A stretch of 62,659 nucleotides of DNA from NCBI GenBank assembly GCA_002633005.1, contig NMRA01000027.1, positions 6,489-69,147 on the forward strand. The letters are read 5' to 3'. The DNA comes from Phoronis australis (taxonomy: Eukaryota; Phoronida; Phoronidae). The position numbers were made by a program, and so were the translations under genes. A model generated the notes under the pieces. It was not told the origin of the DNA. It did not search any database and saw only the letters and a program-made list of their open reading frames with translations. Shown here in pieces: positions 32,816 through 44,800 of the stretch. Within the stretch, counting starts at the first letter, position 1; each line of letters begins with the position of its first letter.

Positions 32816-34643
32816 AAGTTTGTCACTAATTATTGAAACCACAATATTTCTTCAGTTTTAAAGCTCCATACAGTGCAGTTGTGCTTATTCTTTATAAAGC
32901 TGAAATGATTATCGAATACGCTTGTGAATTGCCATTTTCCTGTTAACCTATGTGCAGCGATCAAAATGAAGTATTCCCTTTGTTTGCATGAGCTTTCTTA
33001 AGAAGGCCTTTGAACAATTTTAAGTTTTGTGTTAACTTGTCTATAAACAAAAGTTCCACATGCAAGAAAAGTATACTTTCAATTGTAGCTAGCTGGATAA
33101 GACTCTACTATACACAAGAATCGAGAAAAAACAATTATAAGTCAGTGTATTTAAAAGCAAAATGGCAAACTGAACACACAGAGAAACAACATACAACAGC
33201 CACACACAGAGAAACAACATACAACTGTAATTTTCCCAATGGAACGGAGTCCATAATCAGGCATATTAAGTGCTGAATTTCTGAATTAGGTTCAATTCTC
33301 TTAGGTTATTGCTGAAACATTGCTTTTCACTTTGTCCAAAGGTAAAATAGACGGTCAGGCGGTTGGTTTCAGTCGTTTTCCCTCACCTATAACAGAATAG
33401 TCAGAGAAATATTAGAAAATTACAAAAGAAAACACAAGACAAAACTACATTTGTAAGGCAGAACATACTTGACATTTCATCTTCATGTTTATATGTAGAA
33501 ACTAATAATCTTTGTACCCAAGTCTTATTTAAGATCTGAATTAAAATAAGTGAAACAGGCTAAAATTGACTTAACATGTATTTTTCATGACACGTAAAAT
33601 GTGCTTCTGATCTCAACAAGTAAAATTCAGTCTAGGTGTCAATTTTTATTCCAATGCATTGATACGACGTTTGTTGAATTAAGGCTTATTCATGTTCATT
33701 TGGCAACTAATCTGGTAGTCCTGGGGGTGGGGCAGCTATAAAATAAGGAAAGTCACTCATCTAGAGAATTTTATTGGACATAACATAGCTTTGAAGAGAA
33801 ACTGTGAAAAAGACACCCTTGACTTCTGAGCGTCATGTACCATACACCTGTTATGTTGGGCGCATTCCCACCCAGGACATTATGTGAATATGTTGCTAGC
33901 CTACCCGGCATCCAAGTCCCGGGTGAGTTTTGGAAAAGAAACAATTAGTTCCACTCAATTATTCAGTGGGGTAACTGGTGGGGATAACATCACCAAACGA
34001 TATGTCAAAAGAAACTGATTGCTAAATACTTACCAAAAAAGGTTACAGTATGTAGTCTCCCAATGGAAATGCAAAAAAGCACACTGATGGGGCTTTGGCA
34101 TGCACAAACTTTTTGTCAGTTGGTTGACACTTTTGACCGCAATTCTCCACGAATGTAGTAACCTAAGGTCTTTTGGGAATTTGTGACCACCTCTCGAAGA
34201 CTTGCACCAGGGAAAACATCAATAATAACGACGTATTTTGATAACATTTCCGTCTTTTTACCAGCTGTTTACATGCAGACAGCGACGCATGCGCAATTCA
34301 ATCACCACTAGTACAGCAGCGACACCGCGAGAAGCATTCTCCGAATAGCCCCATTGGTGTCATCATGTTCCTTACTCAAATGAGAAGAGATTTTTGGAGT
34401 CACATTTTGTAATTGCGTCAGACCACACTCGCAAATAAACAGACAAATACTGTGACAAGTCAACTTACAGTCTAATCTCAAGTAATAAGGAGTCAAGTTG
34501 TTTCCAAGCCAGAAAGTGACACCCATTTTGACTACGGAACAATATGAGACCAAATTCATACAGTAAGTGATCTAAACCAAAGCTTAGTTTTGGTCATTGA
34601 AGGTGGCTAACTACTTCAGCTAACATATCATGAAATTTTACAT
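32816..34643. other. Intron 3, mostly unassigned
   Basis: It contains a 27-bp direct duplication at 33171-33224 (ACACAGAGAAACAACATACA). No exon or RNA was supported. Confidence 0.4.
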
Positions 34644-36033
34644 GTATCGTATTCGCCCTAATAACCGCCCAGGGCACTAAGAAAAGTTCGTTTCGGGGGG
34701 AGGGTGCTCATTGTAACCCAAGGCGGTTGAAACCCGGTCTCAGAAACGGCTGAAATCGGAAGCTAAGATTCATCATATTTACGCTCTGTGACATATCTGT
34801 AATCTATGAAAGACTTTCTACAAAACCGTGGTGCATTGCTATCAAACTTTGCTGCTAAAGTACGATCATTTCACAGAAAATTGTGCTGCAATCCCAGGGC
34901 CAAAACTCGATGACTGACTGCCATGCAATCGTCGATATGGCGACTTGAATGCTTGAAGAAAAATACAGTTTCGACTCAACAAATTACCTGAAGTATGGCT
35001 GCAATACGAGAAAAATCTCTGGACGAACACACATGTTGTTGTCACGTGACGTTTGTTTTGAACTTCGTCTGCGTTTGTGAGTAAGCAAGCGCGTGCATGT
35101 CATCAGAATTCATTTGCAAGAGCAGAGACCGTCTTTGGCCAATGCAATTTAATGAGCTAGATGTGCATTGTATCTAAAGAAATTAGCACAAGCACTAGGC
35201 CTAAAGCAGAACGTGTTTCATTCAGCACTTGCCGGTCTTGTGCTAAAAACGTTCGACATGTCTCGGTGAGGCCATATTATTTGTCGTGTGGCTGGATGCA
35301 TACGTGACTATCTGACGGTTATTTTTCGGTGCAAGGGTGCGTAAGCGTTCACTGTCAGTGGTCATTTTATCGGCTATTAGGTTTCAAAACACCAATTATG
35401 GTTAATCAAACATTCCCATCTTTTATAGTATTAGCAACTGTTGGAAATTAGTGCCAATATTCATTTCTTGCTGATGCTGTGCTACCCGTTTCATGAATAG
35501 ATAGTACCCAACTAATGTCTTTGATGACAGGTACATGTATTTAGCGTGCGCTTCTTGGCCATGTGCTTTTAACTCTGGCCAAGGTTTTTTATTAGTCCTC
35601 GATTCGCAGTTTTCATGTGCACAAAGAAATTTGGATTCCTCTTGAAAGCAAGAAATATCTACAACACAATCTCGTTAACAAGTACACTACGTCTGTTCTG
35701 AAAGCCCAGACCATAGTGGGACACATTCCTCGCAAGATAAGCAAAACTTTTGTGTTCGTTTTGGGGCTCAGCGGACGGAAGTTCGAAGTGTATAGTCACG
35801 GCTAAATAAAGACATGGCGGCGAGGCTCGTGGTCTACAAATTCTGCGCACAATGATTTTTTCAGGACTCTCGGATATTATTGATAAATTGAAGACGTTTC
35901 CGTAGAATTTTAGGACTGTAGGTAAGGCATTTGTCACACGTACACGTTCATGGACTGGGCGCTTATTTTAGCAAAGTCTGAAAACGCGTGGGGGTGCATA
36001 TAGGGGCATGGGCAGTTATTAGGACGAATACAG
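34644..36033 (+). mobile_element. Family II DNA transposon, full-length copy
   Basis: This has terminal inverted repeats. The left end reads CGTATTCGCCCTAATAACCG, and the right end in reverse complement reads CTGTATTCGTCCTAATAACT, both followed by GCCC. The body is about 1.4 kb with no transposase frame. It is repeated inverted and degraded at 11473-12566. It lies in intron 3, 190 bases from exon 3. Confidence 0.75.
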
Positions 36034-36220
36034 TAAACACAAAAATGGGGTTCATCTTATAACAAATGTTTGTCAATTAAAAGTCATCATATTGAAGTAA
36101 ATTGGACTCGGAGAAACATGAGTTTAAATGCCTCAATGTATTCATATGCAAGTTATTTCTGAACCATTATAATGAAAATTTAACTATGAAATGCTTTTCA
36201 ACCATTTGTTCAGCACATAC

Positions 36221-36434
36221 TTGTCGTAGGCAGCAGTAAGCCAGTCTTCCAGTAGCTGGACACTGTCCACCTCAGACAGCTGGCTGGAGGAGGGAAGACG
36301 CTTGTTGAGGTGGGAGAAGATACTGGACAAGACACTGGTCAGCTTGTCCTTGGCAAGGTATGAACCAGCATCCAGGCTGTTGAGAGCATTCTCACGGAAA
36401 GCTTCAATTACATTCCAAATGTCAACAAGGTTCA
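36221..36434 (-). CDS. DTN: Dystrobrevin coding exon 3 (conserved N-terminal EF-hand region)
   Basis: This exon encodes codons 50-120. NLVDIWNVIEAFRENALNSL is followed by a helix-rich segment (SSIFSHLNKRLPSS) and LLEDWLTAAYDK, all in the order found in dystrobrevins. The acceptor is TATTTTTTTCAG|TG, whose TG completes the Leu codon begun by exon 2. The donor is GACAA|GTATGT, leaving two bases. The exon is among the largest in the gene and is the best single marker of the family after the ZZ exon. Confidence 0.96.
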
Positions 36435-37250
36435 CTGAAAAAAATACAGAATGGTTATCACTTTTCACTTTTTTCAAAATAAATGATTATTTATAAAAAT
36501 AGGAACATGCCAACTTTAAGCAAAATTAAACTAAAAGAACTTTGATCCCCAAGACGATGGGAGTCTCGCATTATAATCATAGACATACAGCAAATTATTA
36601 TGAGAAAAAATGAATAGAACCTTCAGGGCTGTTCCAGATTACACAGCGACTTGAATCTCGCTGTATTCACCCACAGTGCCACAAGACTTGTCAAGCACTT
36701 AATAAGAGTATATTTGAGTTTTCATGCCATTGGAGTTCCACATGTTTTTTTATGCTGTTGCATTCTTTATCAGTTTTTCCTGGCTGTATTACTCTTTCCA
36801 TACATCCAATGTTAACAAGTATTATAATTGCTAAGCAGTGGGCTGCAACTCCAATGGGGGAAGTTGGATAAACTTGACAAGCACGAGTTCATTGGATTGA
36901 TTTTTAATCAAACATGATCGCCTTTCTTGAAGATACCTTTCAAGTCTCGTGTTTTTAAATGGATGATGTTAGGAACATTTCCATAGCCATGCCCTTCGAT
37001 GGTTTCCAACATGACCTGTGAAAATCTGTTTGACAGTCCAAAACTAGGACAAGGAAAACCACTCGCTGTTTTATGTCTGGGACAAAGGAGAGTTCTATCG
37101 CTGAATAATCCGGAACGACCTTATTCTCTAAATGGATTGAGCTCGGCTTCAACACTCATGAATCTCGAGACGGGGCACAGCAGGTTTACTCATCTTAGCT
37201 AGATACAAGATCAAATAGATCAGATTGGTTTCAACATTTTATTAACTTAC
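36435..37250. other. Intron 2
   Basis: An 816-base intron between exons 3 and 2, the shortest in the gene. No other feature was seen. Confidence 0.85.
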
Positions 37251-37331
37251 AGTGCGTCTTCTTTTGAATAAACCTTAGCTTACACGCAGTTCTATAGGTG
37301 GCAAAGCGAATCACATCGAAATTTTGAGTTC
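37251..37331 (-). CDS. DTN: Dystrobrevin coding exon 2
   Basis: This exon encodes codons 23-49. [20 protein letters not shown] is followed by IQKKTH, which matches the invariant [11 protein letters not shown] segment of dystrobrevins; the invertebrate-type IRFA.YR form is seen. The acceptor is CATTTCAG|GA and the donor is CACT|GTAAGT. Its first two bases complete an Arg codon with the last base of exon 1. Confidence 0.96.
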
Positions 37332-38349
37332 CTGAAATGACACCAGAAGTTGACAGGAATGAGTTGATGTGGTGCGTGTTGGTCTGTGTCACAGGTTAAT
37401 TTACTTACTGTTACAGTACCACCTATGGGTAAGAGTAGCCTTGTGAAAGGATTATGATCGAATCGACACACATCCGTGTATGGGGATCAGTGTGTATGGT
37501 CTGGGAATGTAACTGAAAGATATTGTGAATAGTTTGCATTGTTCGACACCTTGTTAAGAAACGAATCTGTGTAAAATGCGTCCTTATAGTCTACTGCTGT
37601 TGTTGCAGCAGCTTAGGTCACAAAGACATTTTCAACAGATGCATAATACTTCTCAAAATCAACTAATAACAGCATGTCTGAATATAATTTTCCAATCAAT
37701 CAGAATGTTTAAATTTTACCACGTTTTGTCAATCAATAAGAACCCCCGATCCAGTGTTAACACGTATACCACTGGAAAATGGTGTACATACCATTACTGC
37801 AAACCTTATCAACACAACAGCTATTCCTCACACATTCAGGTTTACAATGACACAAGTCATTTAAAAACATACGCCTAAGCAACAATATCAGTTGTTGGAT
37901 GTGGCTTGCACAGTTTTGAGCAGGACTCAACTCACTTTTAGCTAATACAATAACAGATGGACAATAACTGTACTCGGAGTCATGACAATGTCGTACTTGC
38001 CTGTGCTCACTACCAATGTCAGGACACCATCATGTACCCAATGCTCGAAAAGTTCTCTTTTTCATCGCCATGGGTGGCAGCAATAACAGATTCTGTGGCG
38101 ATAAGACATTCCAGCATGTCGCCCAATGGTGATCAAAAATGTTCACGAAGTACAGCAGATTACGTCAACAATGGTTCTGTTGCCCTCAGATTAATCTTTG
38201 ATGAATAAATTTACAAACTTACCAGGCAAAGTAATAGTATTGAGCCTTATTGTGATGAGGATCCCTTGATAGATTGACTGTAGTTAGCACAGACAATCAA
38301 TGACCACACAGTGCTTCACTTGGGTTGCAGCTCAAGCTGTCATGTGTTA
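37332..38349. other. Intron 1, distal part
   Basis: No additional exon was seen. Around 38090-38200 the sequence resembles the region near 1550-1640 of family I (ATTAATC and GCCAAATGGTGA type matches), so a family I fragment is possible. Confidence 0.35.
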
Positions 38350-38702
38350 AAGAGGTTACCATACCATGATGTGAGTAGGACTAAGAGTGTGCAAGAGGTT
38401 ACAGTCCCCCGACATGCGTAGCACTAAGAGTGTGCAAGAGGTTACAGTCCCCTGACATGAGTAGGACTAAGAGTGTGCAAGAGGTTACACTCCCCTGACA
38501 CGAGCAAGACTAAGAGTGTGCAAGAGGTTACTTTCCCCTGATATGAGTAGGACTAAGAGTGTGCAAGAGATTACTGTCCCCTGACATGAGTAGGACTAAG
38601 AGTGTGCAAGAGGTTACTGTCCCCTGACATGAGTAGAACTAAAAGTGTGCAAGAGGTTACTGTCCCCTGATATGAGTAGGACTAAGAGTGTGCAAGAGGT
38701 CA
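38350..38702. repeat. 43-bp minisatellite, ~8 copies
   Basis: Copies of GACTAAGAGTGTGCAAGAGG followed by TTACAGTCCCCTGACATGA. It lies in intron 1, about 190 bases from the donor of exon 1. Confidence 0.95.
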
Positions 38703-38892
38703 CATGTTGCAGTGGTGACGAAATAAATGTTTAAAAAAGTATTTCAGATATTTTTTATGTATAGCATGTTTCACTGCAACTTAATGAATTATAAAAGTAA
38801 GGCTTAAGTGTGGCTGTTTTGCATCTACTGTCCAGTTCTTCTCACCTTAGATGTTACGTAAAATATGCTACACAACAGGAACAGTCACTTAC

Positions 38893-38959
38893 TCATCTCA
38901 TTCATCAGCAGAAGGACCGCTGGCTGACCTCTACCCAAGGAGGCAGTTTCTTCTAGCAT
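38893..38959 (-). CDS. DTN: Dystrobrevin coding exon 1 (start codon)
   Basis: The exon spans 38893-38988; translation is placed at the ATG at 38959. It gives MLEETASLGRGQPAVLLLMN, then EM and one base, which with exon 2 makes Arg, so the protein reads ...LLLMNEMRTQNFD. The E-M-R-x-Q-x-x-D junction is conserved in dystrobrevins. The acceptor (CCGATGTCCATTGCAG) shows that at least one non-coding or alternative 5' exon lies further right. The nine codons before the ATG are also open, so a longer N-terminus is possible. The donor is GATGA|GTAAGT. Confidence 0.85.
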
Positions 38960-38988
38960 TCCACAGGTGTCACTGGAGCCAAGATGGC

Positions 38989-39539
38989 CTGCAATGGACA
39001 TCGGTCAAATGACTCATAAGACAAAACTAAAAAGTTTACACTAAGCAGTTGACACTAAGCGCAATGACATGGCAGACGTAAAAGTGTTAACAGAGCTTGA
39101 CACAGTTTCCACCAGGTGTCAATTTTGTCAAGAGTTTTTGAGGTACACCAACTTGTCCCTGATCATCTTATTCCAAGTCAACCATTTGTCTAAATACATC
39201 ATGGTATCTTTAAAATTTTAATAGTAATCCAACCATCCCGTTTCTGAGATCTGATGTTCCGAAGGTAACCAAAACTGGCTACTTTTTCTAAGGTCCAACA
39301 CAAACTTCACAGTCTGGTGATAATTCTCCTAACAACACAGGTAGTCCTAAAAACACCTGTGGTTTTAGTCAGTCAGATCCCAGCTGGTCTGAAACCTTTA
39401 TGTGGTGTTTCTGCAGTAACCAAACAGTGCCCCCACTACCCCTGATCAATTTAGAGCTTTTATGAAAAAGAAAGTGATTAGTGTCAATGGATTGTAGTGA
39501 GATTCTCACATTTGACAGAGAAATACCAAGTGAAAATTC
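38989..39539. other. Upstream intron of dystrobrevin, nothing recognised
   Basis: No 5' exon or promoter could be identified. Confidence 0.4.
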
Positions 39540-39658
39540 AAAAATCTGTTGAGGACCTCCAAATCTACAGAGGTAAGCGTAAAAAAAGAAAATTGCCACT
39601 AGGGGGCACACCGGTAGTCGAAGAGGTCTGCAATTTGTCGTCTGTTGTCAGGTTGATA

Positions 39659-41137
39659 AGACCCAATTCACACCGACAGGAGGCGCGTTCCAAAACGAGG
39701 CTCGCTACGATAGCTCTGTTAGCTTATCGGCATAGTTGTATTTCAGTCCGTGTTGCTCCGCGAACGGCTAAAAAAAATATGGATACTCAGCTACTATACA
39801 ATCCCTAAAGACGTTGAGATTCGGAAGAGTTGGGTCGTTGCCATATGCTGCGACAAAGCAAAATATGTCCATGTAAAATTTATAAACGTTTTTGAAAAGT
39901 TTGATCATATTTTGTCGCATTTCGGTTGCCAAGCATAGTAACGACCGGAGAATTGGCCAGCCAGGGTGTGTTTTCATTACTACGGGTTGAAACATTATAA
40001 TTTCATTTCCAAAAAGAACAGGGCCCTCAATCCCTCAAATTTGGGCCCAATATCGGCCTCATTCCCATCTCAAAAATACTGAAATATCATGCGAAATTCC
40101 CCCCACGAGGCATAAAAAATTTCCCAAGTGAAAAATCTCTCTGAGTTCACATCACCTGTAACCACACAGGTGACAATTTTTAAGACCACAAAAGGCTACT
40201 TTAAATTGAGACAGAGCCTATGAGAGCTTGCAACAGGGCGGAGGTGCTATTGATGGTGATTGGGAGGTAGATTGCTCCCCTCACTCGGCGAAAAAATCGC
40301 CTCTCAGTAGGCACTGGCACCTTTCCCCTCGCCGGATGAAGGAGGCTCCTGGAGAAACATGATAACTATGATTCCTTTGTCCAGTTAACTGAAATTGAGT
40401 TCTAAAACAAGGTTATGCTTTGGACGAACGAATTAGGTGTTTTAATTTTAAAATTCAACTTGGTCCAGATTGATATTTGAAACCTAACACATGAAATAGA
40501 CGTAAGAATTATTACAACCAAGAAAGCAGAACTGATGGTCAAATAATTTTCATTTTCAATAACGAGCCTGGTTTCTTATTTTAATAAAAATTATTTTTTT
40601 AATAAGATCAATTATTCTTTCAGATCAATGACAAATCAACTGTTAGTCCCAGTCAGTGCATAGGATTAGGCTATGCTTGATGTTAATTCTTGATCAACAA
40701 ATTAAACCAGATGTGACTAATTGCACATGACAGCCACCACTGTCGAATATGTTTTCAACTCGTCAATAATACGAGCAGATGACCTGGTTCGCGGAGAAAG
40801 TATTTTGATCAACAATTTACAAGAAAAAATGTAACCCTGCATTCAGCATAGTACCTAATCCGTAACACTACGATCGCCGCAATTTGGTCATATTTTCTTT
40901 TCATGTTTCGAACCTAGTTTTCCGAAAAAATTAATAAAACCCTTTCGTCAGAAGACTCTTTGGCGCCTTAACTTGTTCTCTAATGTAATTTTCTACGTCT
41001 CTGTGGTTAATTGTCGACACATTATTAAAATTGAACTCGAAAAACCGGCCAGTGAACTCACGCAATGTCAACTTCCGCTTTGTTTATCACAGTGAGCCTC
41101 GCTTTGGATTTTAATGTCCGCCGCGTGAATTGGGTCT
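39659..41137 (+). mobile_element. Family IV TIR transposon, copy 1
   Basis: Imperfect ~50-bp terminal inverted repeats: the left begins AGACCCAATTCACACCGACA, and the right in reverse complement begins AGACCCAATTCACGCGGCGG. Both then contain a GCGAGGCTC block. The insertion is flanked by TA and the surrounding repeat reads through when the element is removed, which supports a TA target. No transposase frame was seen. A related copy lies inverted at 46565-47600. Confidence 0.75.
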
Positions 41138-41150
41138 ATAGGAACACATC

Positions 41151-42204
41151 CAGGGCTCGACGCTATTAAAATCGCCAGGTCGCATTTTGCGACCTAGCCA
41201 AAATCCCAGGTTGCATTTTCAAACTCCAGCTCGCATTCGTAAATGCCAGGTCGCAAAATTTTCCAGCCATTTTTATGCGCCAAAATAGATTTTTTAGATC
41301 ACTGAGAAAATGTTTAGATTATGCTCTTACCTGCAGCGTTAAATACTCACAAATTTTGGATCTCAAAATTGACTTCATTCATGCAGGTACGGCCTTACTA
41401 TTCTTCACGGCCGCCATTGAAAGACTAGAGCGCAAGGCAAGTTGCCGACGTGAAAGTTGAATCAGTGCTCTCTACATGTAACTGACTTGTGCATTCGAGC
41501 AGCTAAATTTGCGATGTGAAAAGGGAGAAAATGCCCGTTGAAAAGGTATCCGGGATTTTGTTAGATCTGGCCTGCTACTGGCTGTCATCAAAGTCGTTAA
41601 CGATTCAAACTAACTCGGGTAATGGCGAGTTTGCTCCTCAATATTCCAAGTATGGGAAAAATAGGTCAGTCACAAAACGACACGAATGTCAGTAGTGTTA
41701 ACTTTGTTTCCGATGTATAAAACAAAGCCGGGATTTGTTTTTTACATACTGTGAAAAGACGTTTCAGAAAACTGAAGGTGTGTAAAATGAAAGTGACACA
41801 CCATATAAGCTCCGTGTCAATTTTAAACCACACGCGGTCGTTTGTAGTGCGCTATGACGGGCGCTAGCTTGAACTGTGGGCCGAAAGTATTAGCCAATGA
41901 AACGCGTCAAAGATCGATTCTGCATATCCCAAGTTCACGCGACTTGCTTACAAGTCATCGGGAGGGCTGTTCTCGGTTAGTGTTCTTTTGAACTTGGATT
42001 TGGCAACAACCATGCAAATAACGGTAGGATTAACAAGAGCTGCTTTGTATTTGCCAGGTATCTGTTGAGAAGTGCAAAAACTCAGCTCGCATTCGTTGGA
42101 AATTCCAGGTCGCATTTTGCGACTTGATATGAGCTGACAAAAATCTCAGCTCGCATTTCCAAATTTCAGGTCGCAAATGCGACCTGCAGCTCGTTATGTC
42201 CAGC
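41151..42204 (+). mobile_element. Family V element with CAGGG terminus, copy 1
   Basis: The left end is CAGGGCTCGACGCTATTAAA and the right end in reverse complement is GGCTGGACATAACGAGCTGC. Both then carry several inverted CAGGTCGCA/TGCGACCTG blocks. A short direct flank (ACATC on both sides) suggests a target duplication. The CAGGG ends recall hAT elements, but that is only a hint. Non-coding. A second, incomplete copy is at 61383 to the window end. Confidence 0.65.
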
Positions 42205-43480
42205 CGACATCTGCCATTAATCTCATCAAGATCCTGTGAGGGGTTTAGGTGATACAGCTGCGGACGCCGGACAAGGGACGCCCGGACAGACAGAGATGAC
42301 AGCAATATGTGACCACATATAAATGGGTGCATAAAAATGGCCACTAGGTGGCACAGAGTACCTCGATTCCATTAGAAAATGGGAGGATCGCATCATCTTA
42401 CCAATAGATGCCTATATTCCAAATTTTCTGAAAATCTGTTGAGAACCTTTGAAGATACAAACTTAAACCTAAAAAACTAAAATTGCCACTAGGGGGCACA
42501 CTGGTAGTCAGATACATCCAAAAGTTGTTGTAATCCGTTGTGAACATAATACAAAAGCACTTGCTAAATTTAGCAAAGATCCTACAAATGGCTTAGGAGA
42601 TACAACCATGGACGCAAAAAAAACTTCCACTGGGAGGTGCCACAGTAGTCGAAGTTGTCGCAAATTCGTCAGCTTCGTAGTAAGAACATACATGCCAATT
42701 TTCACAATCACCCTAAGATAGAGAATTGGATGCCAAAATAGACTAAAAAACAATAAAAATGGCCACTAAATGGCGCAAACTACATCAAATCCATCCGAAA
42801 ATGGGATAACAGCGTCATCTCACTAATAGATGCCTATGTGCCAAATTTTATGGCAATACGTTGAGGATCTATGAAGATACAGAGCTAACGTAAAAAATTG
42901 AAATTGCCACTAGGGGGCACACCGGAAGTCAGATGCGTCTGAAAGTCATCATCCATTGTTAACATCATATAAATACACTTGCTAAATTTAGTATAGATCC
43001 CGCCAACTGTTTAGGAGATACAGCCACCGGTGCAAAAAAACAAATCTGCTACTTGGAGGTGCCACAGTAGACGAAATCGTAGGAAAATCGTCAGCCGTCC
43101 TCTTCATTAAAAAACATACACGCCAATTTTCACAAGCCTCCTTAGAGCGGTTTGGTTGACAGAGGGGTGGACGTCAAACAACAGACTCGGAGAGCAAAAA
43201 TGACCACCAGGTGGCACAAACTTAGTCGAATCCATCTGAAAACGGAAGGATAGCGTTATCTCACTAATATATGCCTATATGCCAAATCTTTATGAAAATA
43301 CATTGCAAGAAGCTTTGAAGATATAGAGGCAAGCTTAAAAAAATAAAATTGCCACTAGGGGCACACCTGTAGTTGTTTTGGAGATAGAGCAGCCGACGCC
43401 GGACGGACACCAGACGGATGCCGGACGGACAGAGATGACAGCATAATGCTCCACATATAAACATGTGGGCGCATAAAAAG

Positions 43481-44194
43481 TGCAATTTTAGCAATTATTT
43501 TTGTGTGTACTGGTGAAATTTTAGGGTTCTCGTTAGCAAAAATGTTCTTGCCAGAGGCCTGGACTGATCTTGCTCACAAACCAGTCATTGGCTACGTAAT
43601 ACAAGAGATTTTACGGTTGTCAACAGCAGTTCAGACATGCCAACTTTCATTTCAGCTGCAAACACTAGAAAATGAATAAAATTAGCCTAGTTGACTTTCA
43701 TGATAAACTGCGTAACGTCTCATTTTCAACGATGGTGTCAATCAATGCTCGACAACTGCTTAAAAATTACAAATTTTTTCTAAACAAAGGTAAAATGAGC
43801 AAAGGGATGCTGGTTGACAATGTGCATTGCAACAGTTAACGACATCAATGTCAGAGTCCAAGATCATGAGCTAATTTAGTAAACTTTCATTTTTCGCACA
43901 TTGTGTTACCATCAGACATTCTTTCATATACGCACATTATGTCGGTTACCATCAGAAATTCTTACTATTACTGAGGTGACTCAGATTTTGATGCTTTAAT
44001 AGGCTAAAGCATACTCAATGCAGTAATATATAATATTCTAGTCATCTTTTCTTCCCTCCTCATTGTATCTACCCCCCCTCCCTTCTCCTCAACTGACTCT
44101 GGAAATAGCAAGTAATTAGGTGAAGACATACCAAAATGTGAAGGCATACCAAAATGTGAAGCCATACCAAACTGTGAAGCTATACCGTTTACAC
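43481..44194. other. Intergenic or intronic, mostly unassigned
   Basis: It contains a ~18-bp repeat, four copies, at 44122-44186 (CATACCAAAATGTGAAG), which gives a spurious SHFGM peptide repeat on the minus strand. Confidence 0.4.
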
Positions 44195-44284
44195 CAAAGT
44201 CATGGAAAGACCGAGATGAACAAGGCTTGAAGTAAATAGTGTAGGTAACTTGTTTCTTCCACATGTCCACATAGTCCAGTGTCT
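44195..44284 (-). CDS. Candidate exon, unidentified gene
   Basis: On the minus strand the segment after CTATACTATAG| reads TLDYVDMWKKQVTYTIYFKP followed by CSSRSFHDF, with a possible donor ACTTTG|GTGTAA. The aromatic-rich composition is coding-like. The same LDY start (IIKTLDYM) occurs at the other side of the tandem array at about 44785. No family was recognised. Splice sites are moderate at best. Confidence 0.35.
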
Positions 44285-44800
44285 CTATAGTATAGTTGAC
44301 ATGACCTCACAGGACACACTATCACATAGTCCAGTGTCTCTATAGTATAGTTGACATGACCTCACAGGACACACTATCACATAGTCCAGTGTCTCTATAG
44401 TATAGTTGACATGACCTCACAGGACACACTATCACATAGTTCAGTGTCTCTATAGTATAGTTGACATGACCACACAGGACACACTATCACAGTCCAGTGT
44501 CTCTATAGTATAGTTGACATGACCTCACAGGACACACTATCACATAGTCCAGTGTCTCTATAGTATAGTTGACATGACTTCACAGGACACACTATCACAT
44601 AGTCCAGTGTCTCTATAGTATAGTTGACATGACTTCACAGGACACACTATCACATAGTTCAGTGTCTCTATAGTATCGATGACATGACAACACAGGACAC
44701 ACTATCATACAGTCCAGTGTCTTTATAATATCACTGACATGACAGCAGAGGACACACTATCATATAGTCCAGTGTCTTTATAATATCACTGACATGATAA
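44265..44800. repeat. 55-bp minisatellite, ~10 copies, containing an acceptor-like junction
   Basis: Each unit (plus strand) contains CCAGTGTCTCTATAGTATAG followed by TTGACATGAC and CAGGACACACTATCA. On the minus strand each unit ends CTATACTATAG|AGACACTGGACTAT, the same as the acceptor and first bases of the candidate exon at 44195-44284. The right-most units are the most diverged and merge into the coding-like segment at 44770-44925. Confidence 0.9.

Larger units (their letters stand above)
39540..43480 (+). repeat. Trimeric dispersed repeat, locus 3 (with two nested insertions)
   Basis: A B-type monomer at about 39595 runs to 39658 and is then broken by family IV and family V elements. The repeat resumes at about 42204. 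A first 3' end with the CCACATATAAAT hairpin lies at about 42310-42335, followed directly by further monomers at 42340 A, 42487 B, 42634 C, 42766 A, 42908 B, 43055 C, 43205 A and 43358 B. The second 3' end has the hairpin CCACATATAAACATGTGG at about 43450. The locus therefore holds at least two copies head to tail. Confidence 0.8.

Noticed and set aside
44004-44194. Extension of the candidate exon through the SHFGM peptide repeat
   Set aside because: The peptide repeat comes from an 18-bp minisatellite and lies past a possible donor.
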